Source: Sympetrum striolatum
Taxonomy: Eukaryota; Arthropoda; Insecta; Odonata; Libellulidae
Direction of reading: 5' to 3'
Assembly: GCA_947579665.1 (NCBI GenBank)
Contig: OX388349.1
Coordinates: 73,970,841 to 74,034,840 of the forward strand
Length of the DNA stretch: 64,000 nt
Of this stretch, positions 8,926-20,770 are shown piece by piece. Positions within the stretch are counted from its first letter, which is position 1. Each line of letters starts with the position of its first letter. The notes under the pieces were generated by a model. The model was given only the letters and a program-made list of their open reading frames with translations. It did not search any database and was not told the origin of the DNA. Both the position numbers and the translations under genes were made by a program.

Positions 8926-11900
8926 TATAAAGTAGAAAGTTTGTATGTGTGTTTGTTTGTATGCATTTCTGTGTGTATCTATAATAAAGAAGTGAGGTAT
9001 AAGGAATGCTTCACGAATGTGTGCAATTGTTATAAAATGTTTATGTATACTGTTTAATGTATAATATATGTAATTTTAATATGATTAAAGGTATTTAGTA
9101 ATGTATAAAATTATATAATGGATAAAGTATACAATTGAATGTAACTTATTAGTAGTTGAGGACAACTGTAAATATTAAACTTTTCATTCTAAATAAACGT
9201 AATGTATGTTTTATAAACAATGAGATGAAATTTTTAAGAATAATTTAAATCCTACATTATATATTAATCACCTGTCATTATTGTATCAGATATTTATTGT
9301 CAGTGGTATATTTATTCCTATTTCTCAACGAGGAAATAAAATTTTTAATAAAGATGTCTTTTCTACTCTCACAAGTAATGCCGAAATTAGCATCCTCAAC
9401 TTACCATCTATTAACCAAAGAATTTTTATATGAAGACCTCATTCCGTTCCTTTAATAAAATGAAAATGAAATGAGATACCATAGTACGCTATGAAATGAA
9501 AATATCATGGTGTGGTTAGTAACTTAAAGTTCTCAATTTTATCCCCTATTCTAATCTCTTAGGTTGTTTACGTCCACAATTCTTCAAATTATTTCTACTT
9601 CTTATTTTATAATTAATGACGATGGGTTAGATTGAAGAAAAAACTTTTAAGTCTCAATCTCGCCCAAATAAAGACGATTTATTATTATTATTCTGGTGGT
9701 AAGTTCGAAAAGAGAGCTTTTCTAATTGAGATTCAATGTTAAATAGGTAGACAAAAATAATGCTTATATTTAAAATAAATTCCATTGGCTCAAAATGATT
9801 TTCTCGTGCAAACTTGAAACGAAAATTAAGCTGTTTTAAAAGTCGTAGGTATTGCTTTCTAGACTAAAATTTGTGAAAGATATAAGGGCTCTAAGTTCAG
9901 ATTTATTTTGAATTAGCTCACGCCCTATCGATCATTACAGTAAAAATTAGGATAACTAATGATACGTAGGAGGTTGGTTGTCATACTTGGCGTTTTTGAG
10001 GTTGCTTTAGTGTCAAACCATGACTAATTTACGTACAGTAATTACGTACGTACATATAATTCGAATTATCGAATTACTCGTAAAGATAACCATTTCTAAT
10101 AAAAGACCATAACTTTTCTGTACAAATATCTCCTAATATTATCTCCACCCCCATTCCTTCAGATGTTACTTTTGAGGTACTGACCGTATGCATGAGTTTG
10201 CTATTATGTATTCATCTCACCCTTCCTGGACACTGCAAAAAGATCGGTGAACCCCATCCAATTAAAATGCTGCTTTAGACGCACAAACCCTTGGAGCACC
10301 CAACGGGGAAAAACAAAAAAACAGACTTTCCCAAAAGCAACCCTATCTCTATCGATAACCTAAAGAGGGCACCCCGGTCTCCACTCGTAACCCATATATT
10401 ATACGCGGGTTACATTTTGCAAGGGTTAAATGGGATGGGAGAATCATCCCTTCTCTTGCGTCACATAACTTCCTTTAAGTCCCTCAAATATTCGGCGATA
10501 GGCTTTATCGCTTGGGATCCTCTTCATTAGTGCAGCTGTAGAAGTCGCTGAAGCTCTTTTAATAGAAGATTGTTATTAAAAAAAACTCTACCTAAAACGA
10601 ATCCAATCTTTATTACCCCTTTATATTTCTATGGATGTACATGATTAAAATAACGCTTAAAGTAATTCCCAGATGAATCGCGGATTTGTTCTAAAACTAT
10701 ACATTTTCAATACACCTAAAAGTTATATCACTCTTTATAGTAGAAGTTTTAAATAATACATAAAAATATCACAACTGAACTTTCAAGTAAAACGTTTGAA
10801 TCAGTTGCACACACCATTTCATTAACGTACGGAGTGACTATTGAATCACAATCTACCGCAGTACTATAACTAAATCACTGAGATGCACATCGATATTTAG
10901 AAAATTATTCGAAGAGTCTATTGCAATTGAGTACTATTTGTTTACAGTATACTACGTAATGCTTGGAAAGCCATAATGTATAGTACTCATTTTCAGCGTG
11001 AGTGAGGTAAGCGGAAAAGAAAGCAAGCATTGAGTTGACCAAATACGGACAACTTGGTTGAGCTTGTAATTTATATAGCATAACATTAAGATTTTTATAG
11101 TATGATCGGTTGATGGAAAGCATAAGTGTTACTTGTATCTTTGTTTGCTTTGGTGCAGTGTTTGGAATTGCGTCTGGCTGTGTGAAACCAGAAGGAGAGA
11201 AAATAAAACAAGAAATCATAAATAAACGATGAATATTACAGGAGTAGTTTTGTCACCAGTATTTTGATTAATTAGAAACTAAGATATATAATAAAGAAGA
11301 AGACTTTATTAGATGAAGCCCAACCATCCCTATCAAGGATTCGAACCCAGGTCCCCCGCATTATAATTGACATGTTTCTGCTAAAATGGGAAATTATAAA
11401 ATGTGAGAGTAAATACTGTAGTAGGCTTACAATAACAGGTAATAAGAAAAAATCAAAGCTGACAGTTTTAAAAAAAAACTCTGATTATTTCCGGGTAAGG
11501 AAATAGCGGAAGAAAAATAATTTGAAACTAAGTTAGTTCCACCAGAGATAACCTAATGGAAGCATTTTAGCGGTTTCATACGGCGCGAGTGAAACATTTA
11601 TTAAAGGCAGACGGAGGTGTGGATGGCGTTATTACCTCATCTCCACGGGTAAGGATATTGTGGCGCCTCTACATTTGGAACTAGGAAGCATAATGGGAAT
11701 CAGACGTAAAAACCGCCGTCGGAGCACTTTCAAGGAACACACCATTTAGAAAAGCTTCAACTTGTTATAAAAGTTGTTCCTCGCAATCCTTTGTTCCCTC
11801 CCTCTCGAGATGCGGTTATTAATATCAGAATCATGAGCTATTTTTACCAGGGATTTCGCCAAAAGCTAAAAGGCTACAAACTGTGCTAGAAACTTGAACT

Positions 11901-13959
11901 CAAAGCAGTCCATGTGAGTATATGCATCGATGTATTAACTATGTTATACTGTTTCCCATATATGTGCCATGTATGCTCTGTTTCTCCTATGTACGTATTT
12001 CACCTGGATTGACCTTGACTGAATTGTAGCATTAGTATTTGTGGATGTTGAAGGTGTAAGGATTGAATAAGCGATGTGTTTTTCATGTATTTTTGATGAT
12101 GTTTTCATTTTACTGTTGATCGTGTATTTATTTTACTACTCACCTTTTTCTGTTGCAATGTCTATTCTATTCTATTCATTACTTGAATTTATGAATGTAA
12201 TTGTATGATACTAAAGTCGTGCCACATGATACATACCTATCTGCAGATTTAACGTAATAATAATAACTAAGGTGTTCAATGTAGACATATAAAACATCGG
12301 CACATTTACAAAATCTAATCATCTTCGCCCGCCATTTTCAAGCCCTCATCGGAAGTGGTATCAAGCTCCCTTTATCGTTGCCATGTGACCACTTATGATG
12401 CCCATCTGTCTTTCGGTGATCATCTTTTGGTGTCCAGTTATCCTTCGAGTTACGACTACCGTTCTTTAAGGCCACATGGCCTATCTGAATTCATTTCAAG
12501 GATCTTATTTTATCAAATACTTCTCTCACATCTGCCAACGTTATCGCCAATATATTACGTTTCCTTCCTTCTAATGTGATTACAATCATACGTACTGCCG
12601 TATATTTTTCGTGTTTCCTGAAGTCGATGTATAAGTTATTGTTGAATTAGACACCCACAACTAACCTCCATAAATAAGTCTAGTGAAACGCATCCATTGA
12701 CGGCTTTAGTCTGCCATTCGCATGTTTTACTTCAGAATAGTTCTTCTGAATGTGTCTCTGCCCTTTTAATTCTTGGATTCTTCTCACCGATGGCTAACAC
12801 TTGTTTTAAGATGTATTTCCTTTGTAGACATCCAAAGCTTTTCTTGAACTAGATTTCTTGAACTAGAATCAAAAGGCCACCGAAACGACAAGGATAATAC
12901 TTTAGGACCCTCTCTAAACCGTTGAAATGATCTTTTCACTACTTTTCTATTCCTTTCCTATTTGATCGCGAGGAAATGGGATTTGGTTCTCCTTCGGGAT
13001 TCCCCCGCAAACATTACATTTTTAGAGTTTTTTCAAGTATTCTAAAACTGTCTTCAGTATTTACGTCTTTCTTAAATTATTTTCTTTCCGAAGAGTACGC
13101 TTTTTCCCTTTACTGGGCAATGCCTGTCGTTGTTGCATTCTGCATTCTATAGTTGTTATATATAGTTTTTTTCATTAGTCCCTAACGCAGCTCCTTTGTT
13201 TAAATTCTTGACGGCTCTCTTAGCTTCTATCCCGATGGATTTGCAGCGCTAAAAATATTCTGCGTATATTTTTGGCGTATTGAGTTCCCAAATTCCTATT
13301 GGCGTTATATGTTTTGGGAGAATTTTCTTTGGCTCCGTCATCTTATGCAACCGGCATAACAACTTGTATTGCGCTCTGCCTGCACAAAAGGGACCCCTAT
13401 ATTCCAGCAATGCTACAACGCTCATAAAAATAATTCAGCTACATGATTAAAATTCCTTCCTTATCGACATAAGATGCTATTCAAAAGAAACGCCTCGAGA
13501 TTCAATGGTAAAGGAGACTTTCTTTTCTAAGAAAATTTGCTAAAAAACATCTTTATTTTAAACTATATTTTAAACGGGTTTCTTATGTGTCCTGAGTGAC
13601 CGAGATGTAACAATAAAAAGATGGAAACGATACAGCAAATCAAAGATTGTTTCAAATGAGGCCAAAATACAAGTAAAATGCAGTGAATGTTAAGAAAAGA
13701 TCAAGTATCAAATTCAAGGATTGCCTTTTAAATTGCTTAATTTTTTTAATACGGGTGCGGAATAATTAGGGAATACGAAGAATATTGAATATTGAGTTGT
13801 AGCATTTAATAGAAGGAAGGCAGTATTTCAGTAATGTTAAAATTTGAAATTTTATTCTTAAAGCTAAATGTTAAACCTACATTATAGAAGGCGATATAAT
13901 TTGAAAGAATATAGCTGAATTTCAATTTCCAATGTTTATTAATAGCTTTATTGGTATGA
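8926..13959. other. Anonymous sequence with weak repeat traces
   Basis: No host gene recognised. Short A/T-rich trinucleotide runs near 9680-9695 and 12252-12265 follow wording like the LINE tail at 39.2 kb (CTATCTGCAG), so decayed LINE 3' ends are likely there. At 11338-11348 a reverse-oriented B-box word (GGTTCGAATCC on the minus strand) marks a possible SINE. GC-richer patches at 10280-10530 and 11570-11760 contain short ORFs without family resemblance. Confidence 0.35.
11290..11395 (-). repeat. tRNA-like B-box; possible SINE fragment
   Basis: On the minus strand, GGGTTCGAATCC (about 11337-11348) is a perfect RNA polymerase III B box. Downstream text ends in TCTTCTTCTTTATTATATAT, like a SINE tail. 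No A box is seen, so this could be chance or a decayed copy. Confidence 0.35.
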
Positions 13960-14330
13960 AATGTCGGCTCTTCTTCCCCATAAATTTCTCATGAACCTAT
14001 CTCTCTATATATTCGTAGAAGAGTAGATCACCAATCACCTTCGTCAGGAAAAAGTTTATATCCAACAAATTACAATACTGCCATTTTCATCTGAATTCTC
14101 TTAATTTCGACTGAAATAGAATTCTACTATTCGATATTCTACTATTCTATTCTACTTCATATTCTACGAAAAATAAGAAACTATATTTAATTTCCTTTCT
14201 TTTGATATTTATTTTGATTTCCCACAGCCGTTAATAATGATATAATTTAATTCTGAAAAAGAAAAAAATGTCTGCAACCGATCAAAATGAACTTTACGTG
14301 TAATTTTACTTAAATAAGAATATATTAAGC
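13960..14330 (+). repeat. Dispersed unclassified repeat, copy 2
   Basis: Parallels copy 3 (29240-29800) through TTTCTCATGA(A/G)C(C/T)TATCT, CAATCACCTT(C/T)GTC, AATTACAATA, CGACT(G/C), and ends with AAAATGTCTGCAACCGATC and AACTTTACGTGT. It contains a short local expansion of TATTCTAC units at about 14120-14165. Non-coding. Confidence 0.6.
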
Positions 14331-14415
14331 ATTGTACAGAAATACTGAGCAAAATCGATGAGAAAAGCCCTTCCGCACATATGGTTCCATGACAACTGAG
14401 CGAGCAAAGATTGAT

Positions 14416-14561
14416 CGCTACGACAACTGAGCGCGTCTCGTTTGCAGACAGCAACAATCGAACGACCACGACCCAAGTTAACCCATCCCTATCAATAGCC
14501 ACTCTTTCGTTCAAAATTTAATATTACTTGGTGCAACAAGACGCGCTCAATTGTCGTAGCG
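14416..14561. repeat. 23-bp inverted repeat around a 100-bp centre
   Basis: CGCTACGACAACTGAGCGCG at 14416 is repeated inverted at 14539-14561 with one mismatch. The word GACAACTGAGCG also occurs just upstream at about 14390. It is GC-richer than its surroundings. It may be an end pair of a small MITE, but no target duplication is evident. Confidence 0.45.
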
Positions 14562-16030
14562 GTCAGTTGTTGAGTCACGCGCACAAATACGAAATGGTGG
14601 CAAAAAAATACAAAAAAATAATGACAAATGATCAGCTGTGAAAATAGAATCCCTAATTTACAAATAGCTTATATTTCCAACTGCGAAGATAAATCAAGAA
14701 GAATCAAGGAGATGCAGGATTTAAAAAGACCATTCTTGCTCCGTTAAAGAAAATATTTAACGTTCTTGAATATCGGTATCGATATGTATACTCAGTTCAA
14801 TAGTTAACAAAAAGCAAAAATTATTCTAAAAGATCTGATTAAGATAGGGTTTGAGGGAAAATAATGGAACAAATAAAAAAAAGGTTCAGGAAATCAGAGG
14901 GAGGTGAATAAGGTATTCTAATGGGGCAGTAGGGAAATTATAACGCTTTTTCAGTTGATAATTTTTAAGATTTTGTGAGGCTATCGTCGAGAGCGATGAC
15001 ACAATCTATTACAACTTACCACTTGTGACTGATTAGTTATACATCCAATTCTACATAGATTTTCCCACACGTAACGCTGAATATTTATTTAACGAAGGTT
15101 TTAAAGCATATGGTATAAAGCGCGCAATCACTAATATTTTCCACTACGGGGCCAAATTCAACAAAATGAATGTGATTCATTTTATTCGGTTGAATATTTA
15201 AACCCAAATATATTCGCAGTTGATTGTAATAGTGCAGCTCTTCTTAGCCACTTTTGTCTTTTTTCTATTTAAACAGGATCAGTATTTTGGTTATACTAGA
15301 AATATTAGGAATCATTTACGTACTTAGTTTAGAAGTGCGATTTTGCAAAAATAAGCGAAACTTTAAAACTATAACAAATCATTGAGTTCCTACAATGAGC
15401 ACAGGTGCAGCCACCTTGCGGCAAGGCGTTAAACTCGCTCCGATTCATGTATAGAGTAATCTTTTATATGATTAATAAGAGAAGGCTGCACTTCGTATAT
15501 GAATCGAATACTAATTTGGATGTAAACGATTATAAATCTCATCCGATAATTCTTTACTTGCATAGATTGAAAACGAACTTGTGAAAGTGGCGAAGTTGTT
15601 TATGCAGAATATTTATCCTGTTTTTGTTTGGTATGTTCATTCAAGGAAAATATTCTGTTACACTTTTTGTTGTCGTGAGTGAGGATTTAAACTGTTAAAC
15701 CATGAGGTTCGGATGTGAACCATTTTAAAGGATATTCAACAAACATTCTTATCCTTACGGTCAACTTACCCTAAGGCTGGGAACACATTCATCGGTAAAA
15801 AGATATTAATTACTGAGAGAGCAATTAGGTTTAAACAAAGTATCGAATAATCTCTGTGAGAGAACAATTAGGTGATACAAAGTATTGAACAATCTCTAAT
15901 TGTTCGAATGCGTTTATCATTATCTTCAAAATGGAAAATATCGGGCGAAAAACTGCTGGAATGTTTGTTTACGCTAAGGGATTTCGCAGAGTGGGAATAA
16001 GATGAAGCATCGATGAATGAATTGAATTGT
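14562..16030. other. No gene seen
   Basis: AT-rich, without ORFs of recognisable family or repeats shared with the rest of the window. Confidence 0.3.
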
Positions 16031-16039
16031 TCTTTAATG

Positions 16040-17290
16040 TGAACGTTAAAATTTAGGGAAGTACGACGGATGTAGATAGTATTTGCAAGTGTCGCAAATT
16101 AATTTACAGACGCCGGATTTATAAAAAGGTTCTACATTGTCTTTTTGAAGACATAAAAATTTCCTTAAGTTGTTTTTATTTCTAAAAACTGGCACAGTAT
16201 TGAATATTGTGAAAAAAGTTGGCAAGTTTGTACGAAATATTACCTTTGAACGGATCGACAACACGTCGTGGGGAATCCATCTGAGATTGGGATGCAAGAG
16301 GAAAAAGTCGATTGTTGATGATGCGTCTTTCTTTCCGTTGAACCATTATAATAACCATTTGCAACAGGTATTTCTTTGATAGTTTTAAGCTCGCGAAGAA
16401 AGTTTATACTAGATAAAGAAAATATTAAATAATCTGTGGATAAGGCAGTGAAAAGCGGTTAGATTATGTGAGTAGTGGTGATTGGAAGTAAAGGGGATGG
16501 CACTGTTAATATAAGTTGATTCTCTGTATAATAATAACAGTATAATAATATAATTATAAACATTGAATTCGATTTTTTGATTAACTAGACGTAGGGTGAG
16601 GTCAAGAAAGTTCAAAGTATTATTAGTTTCAATTTCATGGGAAAATGAAATACTAGGATGGATAGAGTCCAGGATAGAGATGGAAGAAGAGAGTTGTCGG
16701 TTTTTCCCACCCCAAAAACAAAAGATATGATCAACGTACCGAAACCAGCATAAAATAAATTTTATCAAATGGGAATTTGAATTAAACAATTTCTCTCTTA
16801 GAGAGTCCATGACAATGTTAGCTAAAACAGGGCAAGACCAAATTTTTGTTCATAAAAACCACCTTGGAACTGAAAAAAAGATTTCTTTAAACACACATTC
16901 GCCAACGACAACAGGTTACTAGTTACTACTTCATCCGCATTGTTCCTTTTTAGTAACCCTTCCAACACAGCAACAGACTCTACACAAGGAACTCTTGTAA
17001 ATGAGTTATGAACATTGAAAGAGTTTTGCATTGTTAGGAAATTTCAAGTCTTTCACTTTTACGTGCAAATTCCACTGAGTTTTTCACACAATGGCATAAA
17101 GTCTGATAAATTAGCAATTAAATGATTAAATTCAGTGGCCAGCTTATGACACGGGGAAGAAATGTTTGAAACCACTGGGAGGATAAGGATGTCTTCCTTA
17201 TGTAGTTTTGGAAGTCCGTAAAGGCGCGGGGGTAAAGGGTTGGATTCAGAGAGGTGAAGTTTCTCAGTCTTCAATAATCATCGATTTGAA
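16040..17290 (-). pseudogene. Penelope-like element: RT and start of GIY-YIG endonuclease, decayed
   Basis: Reading the minus strand from 17290 downward gives motifs of a Penelope-like element RT in correct order. PPRLYGLPKLHKE and PVVSNISSPCHKLA are near 17240-17130. ESVAVLEGLLKRNNADEVV and FQGGFYEQKFGLA are near 16985-16830. The catalytic-box relic FRYVDHIFCFWGG follows, where the second Asp of the usual YVDD is His (codons at 16727-16738). NNTLNFLDLTLRLVNQKIEF is at about 16600. Further down, KSGVCKLICDTCKYY (about 16120-16075) matches the entry into the GIY-YIG nuclease domain that terminates these elements. Several frameshifts and stops are present. The upstream RT part is missing or unrecognisable. 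It lies back to back with the LINE starting near 17490. Confidence 0.85.
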
Positions 17291-17489
17291 CAGAGCTTCT
17301 TTAATGTTGAAGTAGATATTTTTGATACTATTTCACAAGAAAAAATTGGAAATATCTTAATAGACGAAAATGGAACCAAGGAATTTCTTTCATACCATTC
17401 GGTCTACTTTATTCAACTATCGAAGAGCTTTAAATGGTAAAAATATCATACAATTATTTTAAAAAAATTTTATTAATAGAAAAAGTGAT

Positions 17490-19690
17490 GGAAGAATAAT
17501 TCGTTAGACGTTGCAGGGAGTGACGCAATTTCAAGCGAAATCTCAGCCGAGAAAAAGCTGTGAAAGATGAGGAATAATAGATAATAATCAGATATAGACA
17601 TAAGAAGCTGCAAAGGGCCAAACTGTGACTCGGATCATTAACTATTTAAAGCAAGAGTAAGGGAGAGAATAATTAAAACAGAAAAAGGTCCAGATATAGT
17701 TAAGAGAATATGGGACACAGATTAGTTAAAAGAAGACTAGGAAGTCACGAAGCAAAACCGAAAAGGATTAGCTAGTAAAATGCAAACCAACAGCCGACGA
17801 AAAAAACTTATAAAATAACCATAGAAAAAGGATGGAAAAATAGGGAAAGCAATCAAAGACGCTGTGGAAGAAACTATTGGAAGAAACAAGAGAATAATAC
17901 ATGCTGATTGGTTTAACAACGAGTGTACCCAAATTATATAGGAGAAGAATAAAGCTAGAGAAAGCATGATAAGGAAAGAAACCAGAACGAACAATGAAAG
18001 ATACCAAGAAATGAGGAAGGTAGCAAATAGGATATGCAAGAAAAAAGAAGAAAATGGAGAACAGCTAGAGAATATAGAAGAATACAGCAAACAGAATAAA
18101 CAGAGATAGTTCTACTACTTCTAAACCAACCAAGAATGGAAGGATTTAAAAATACGGAGGGAAATGTAGTCCAAGAAGAGAATAAAGTTCTGGGAAGATT
18201 GGTAGAACATTTCAAAGAACTTCTCTGTACAGAAGATGAGGAGAGATTAACAACTGAGGAAAATGACAGGCTAAGGAAAGAATCAAATATAGAATCAATC
18301 AAATCAAATATATCAAACTTGCTCAGAATTAAATCCAATAGGCTGGAAATTGCACAATGCATACAAAAGTTAAAAAATAATAGAGGCCCAGGGAAGAAAA
18401 TATTGCAGCAGAGCTAGTAAAATATGGAGGAGATATAATGAGTGATGCTATACATAAACTTAGTTGTATAACATAGGAAACGGAAAAACGCAGGAAGGAT
18501 AGAGCATGGGAATCCTAAGCCCAATATATAGAAAGGGAAATAAACTGGTTCTCGAGAAATATAGATGGAAAATACTGTTAAATATAGTATATGAAATCAT
18601 CATAAAAGAAAGGCTTAAAGTAGTAACTGGGAGGATAATTGGAGATTCTCTGTGTGGGAGTAGATCCAATAGAAGTACAATAGACCAACTATTTGTAATC
18701 AGACAAATTTTAGATAAATGCTATGATCATAATGTTTAACTGCATATGCTATTGTAGATTTTATACAAGCATTTGATTGTATAAACAGGATCAAACTCTG
18801 AGAAGCAATGGAGGACATGGAAATTCCATCCAAAATAATTCTATTGATTCAAAAGGCATTGAAGAAGAGCATGGCTAAAGTAAACATACATAATAAAATG
18901 AAATAGAATTCAGTACTGGAATAAAACAAGGATATTCTAGGATTCCACAAATCTGAATAAAAAATAGATCAAACAGGGACAATATTTAACAAATAAATTT
19001 AAAGAAGCAAGCAAAATGGGATTGATAGTTAATACCAGTAAACCTAAATGTATGCTTCTGGCAAACCTAGAGTCACCCAGGATTTGGAAATAGAACAGAT
19101 AAAATTTGATAGTGTGGAAGAGTTTAAATATCTAGAATATATAACTTACAAAAAAGCAACATATAAATAAATGAAAGAATACAAGCAAGGAATAAAACTC
19201 ACTTTGAAAATATGAAGATACTCAAGAGAAAGTTAATAAACAGAAACACTTAAATACAAATATATAAACCAATTACCAGACCAGTAGTAACCTATGGAGC
19301 ATAAAAATGGACACTAACAACCACACAAGAGTATGGCCCTGGTAAGATTTGAAAGCAATTGCAGAGAATACACCAACCTGTTATTGAGAATGGATTATGG
19401 CAAAGGAGAACCAAAGAGGAGTTAAAGACGATAATGAATTGGGAAAGATGTAGTTAAGTTCACAAAATCTTTGAGAATATAATGTTTGGACCATGTGGAA
19501 AGGATGCTTGAAACAGCAATGCCGAATAAGGTGATAGAAGGAAGACTGTATGCAACTAGACGGAGAGGAAGGTCCAGATTGAGATGGCTAATTCATAAAG
19601 GACATGAAGAAGATGAAAGTGAGAAGACAGAGAAGTGGAGGCTGATTGGAGTGGAAGCTCACATAGGGTTGTAGCTCGTAGCTCCAAAGA
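17490..19690 (+). pseudogene. LINE (endonuclease-RT type), RT core deleted
   Basis: A long, frameshifted plus-strand non-LTR retrotransposon. From about 17595 it reads SCKGPNCDSDH (end of the APE-type endonuclease). Next comes a basic linker rich in Lys/Arg/Glu, then 18136-18417 with the pre-RT block ending NNRGPGK. ILSPIYRKGNK and CGSRSNRSTIDQLFVIRQIL follow (RT fingers and palm), then FIQAFDCINR near 18765. At about 18930-18965 the text jumps from GIKQGYS to a segment ending in KMGLIVNTS, so the palm with the YADD catalytic pair is lost. The C-terminal part continues with PVVTYGA-like words near 19285 and HVERMLETAMPNKVIEGRLY at about 19490-19555, and ends around 19680. The element is dead. 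The exact clade is uncertain. Confidence 0.85.
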
Positions 19691-20079
19691 GAGAGTTTGT
19701 CTATAAATTGAGACTTAAGGACAATTTTAAAGTGACTTCTTATAAGTTTGGAACAACAAATATTAAATGTTATCACACTTTCTATGCCTTGTGTAATTTT
19801 TTGTATCTATATATAGTTTAAATCAGTCTATATGATATTAACATAAGCATACCATACAACAATTGAAAACCAGGAACTAACAGATGAGCCAAGAATGGCT
19901 CACGTGGACCTTATCCTGTTTTCCCCAGCTTTTCTTGTAAATATGAATTTATTCTTTATTTTTCATATTACTTTATTTGCCAATAACTCTTTTTTACCAA
20001 TTCACGTTTTATTTAAGATTCTTTGTACAATAACTATACCTTGTATTAAGAGTCATTTAGTTAAATAATATATTGTATC
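19691..20079. other. No gene; probable LINE 3' untranslated remainder
   Basis: AT-rich sequence directly after the LINE ORF relic. It contains CTTATCCTGTTTTCCCC near 19910, but no tail or boundary could be fixed. Confidence 0.3.
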
Positions 20080-20770
20080 AAAAATAGCAATTTGAATTTT
20101 ATGATTCATGTCAAAATAAAATCTACTTACATTATAGTCACTTTCATATCAATGAAAATTAAATTTATTTTAAAATCGTTTTTTAAATAATACTGCTTAT
20201 CGGAAATAATAGTTTACATCAAAATTTTCTACAATCAAAAGTTTATTTCAATTTTTTTTACAATCAAGAAAATAGCAAGAAAACGATTTAAGTAGTCGTG
20301 ATAGTAATCAAAATAAAACCTATTTTATTACAACCATATTTCATTTAAAAGAACAAAAAGATATATTTGAAAATCTTGTTTTAAATTATATCGTTCACCA
20401 GAGTTAATGGTTTAAATCAAAGCTTCCTAATTAAATATCAAGAAAACAGCCGAAAAACGACTTTCGTAGTGCTGTCAAATTAAAGTCTTCTTTCATTATA
20501 ATCAACTTTAATTAAAAAAACAAACGGATGTATTTAAAAATCTTATTTTTAATAATAATGCTTTCCAGACGCATTGTTTTAATTAGATCGTGTGGATATA
20601 TAATCAAAAGAATAGCAGTTTGACTCCATCGAAGCCACATTCGTTTAAAAAACTACTATGCTGAAATTAAAATTAATAGCTTACAGTCGTTTCTATAGAT
20701 AAAACTATACAACAGGTATGAGTAATTTAAGTTCGTATGTTTCAGCAGAAAACACTCTTGGATTTTAAAG
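20080..20770. repeat. Degenerate tandem array, unit about 166-186 bp
   Basis: Four successive units start with a shared A-rich word (AAGAAAATAGC or close) at about 20080, 20266, 20440 and 20606. Each then carries, in order, an AATAAAA/TTAAAG block, an ATTATA(G/A)TCA block, a TTTAAAATC(G/T)T(T/G)TT block, TGCTT(A/T)(T/C)C and a TAATxGTTT block. Units are strongly diverged and non-coding. It could be an old satellite or internal repeats of a transposon. Confidence 0.6.

Noticed and set aside
20080..20770. Interpretation as a centromeric satellite
   Set aside because: Only four strongly diverged units. Far too short and degenerate to support that.
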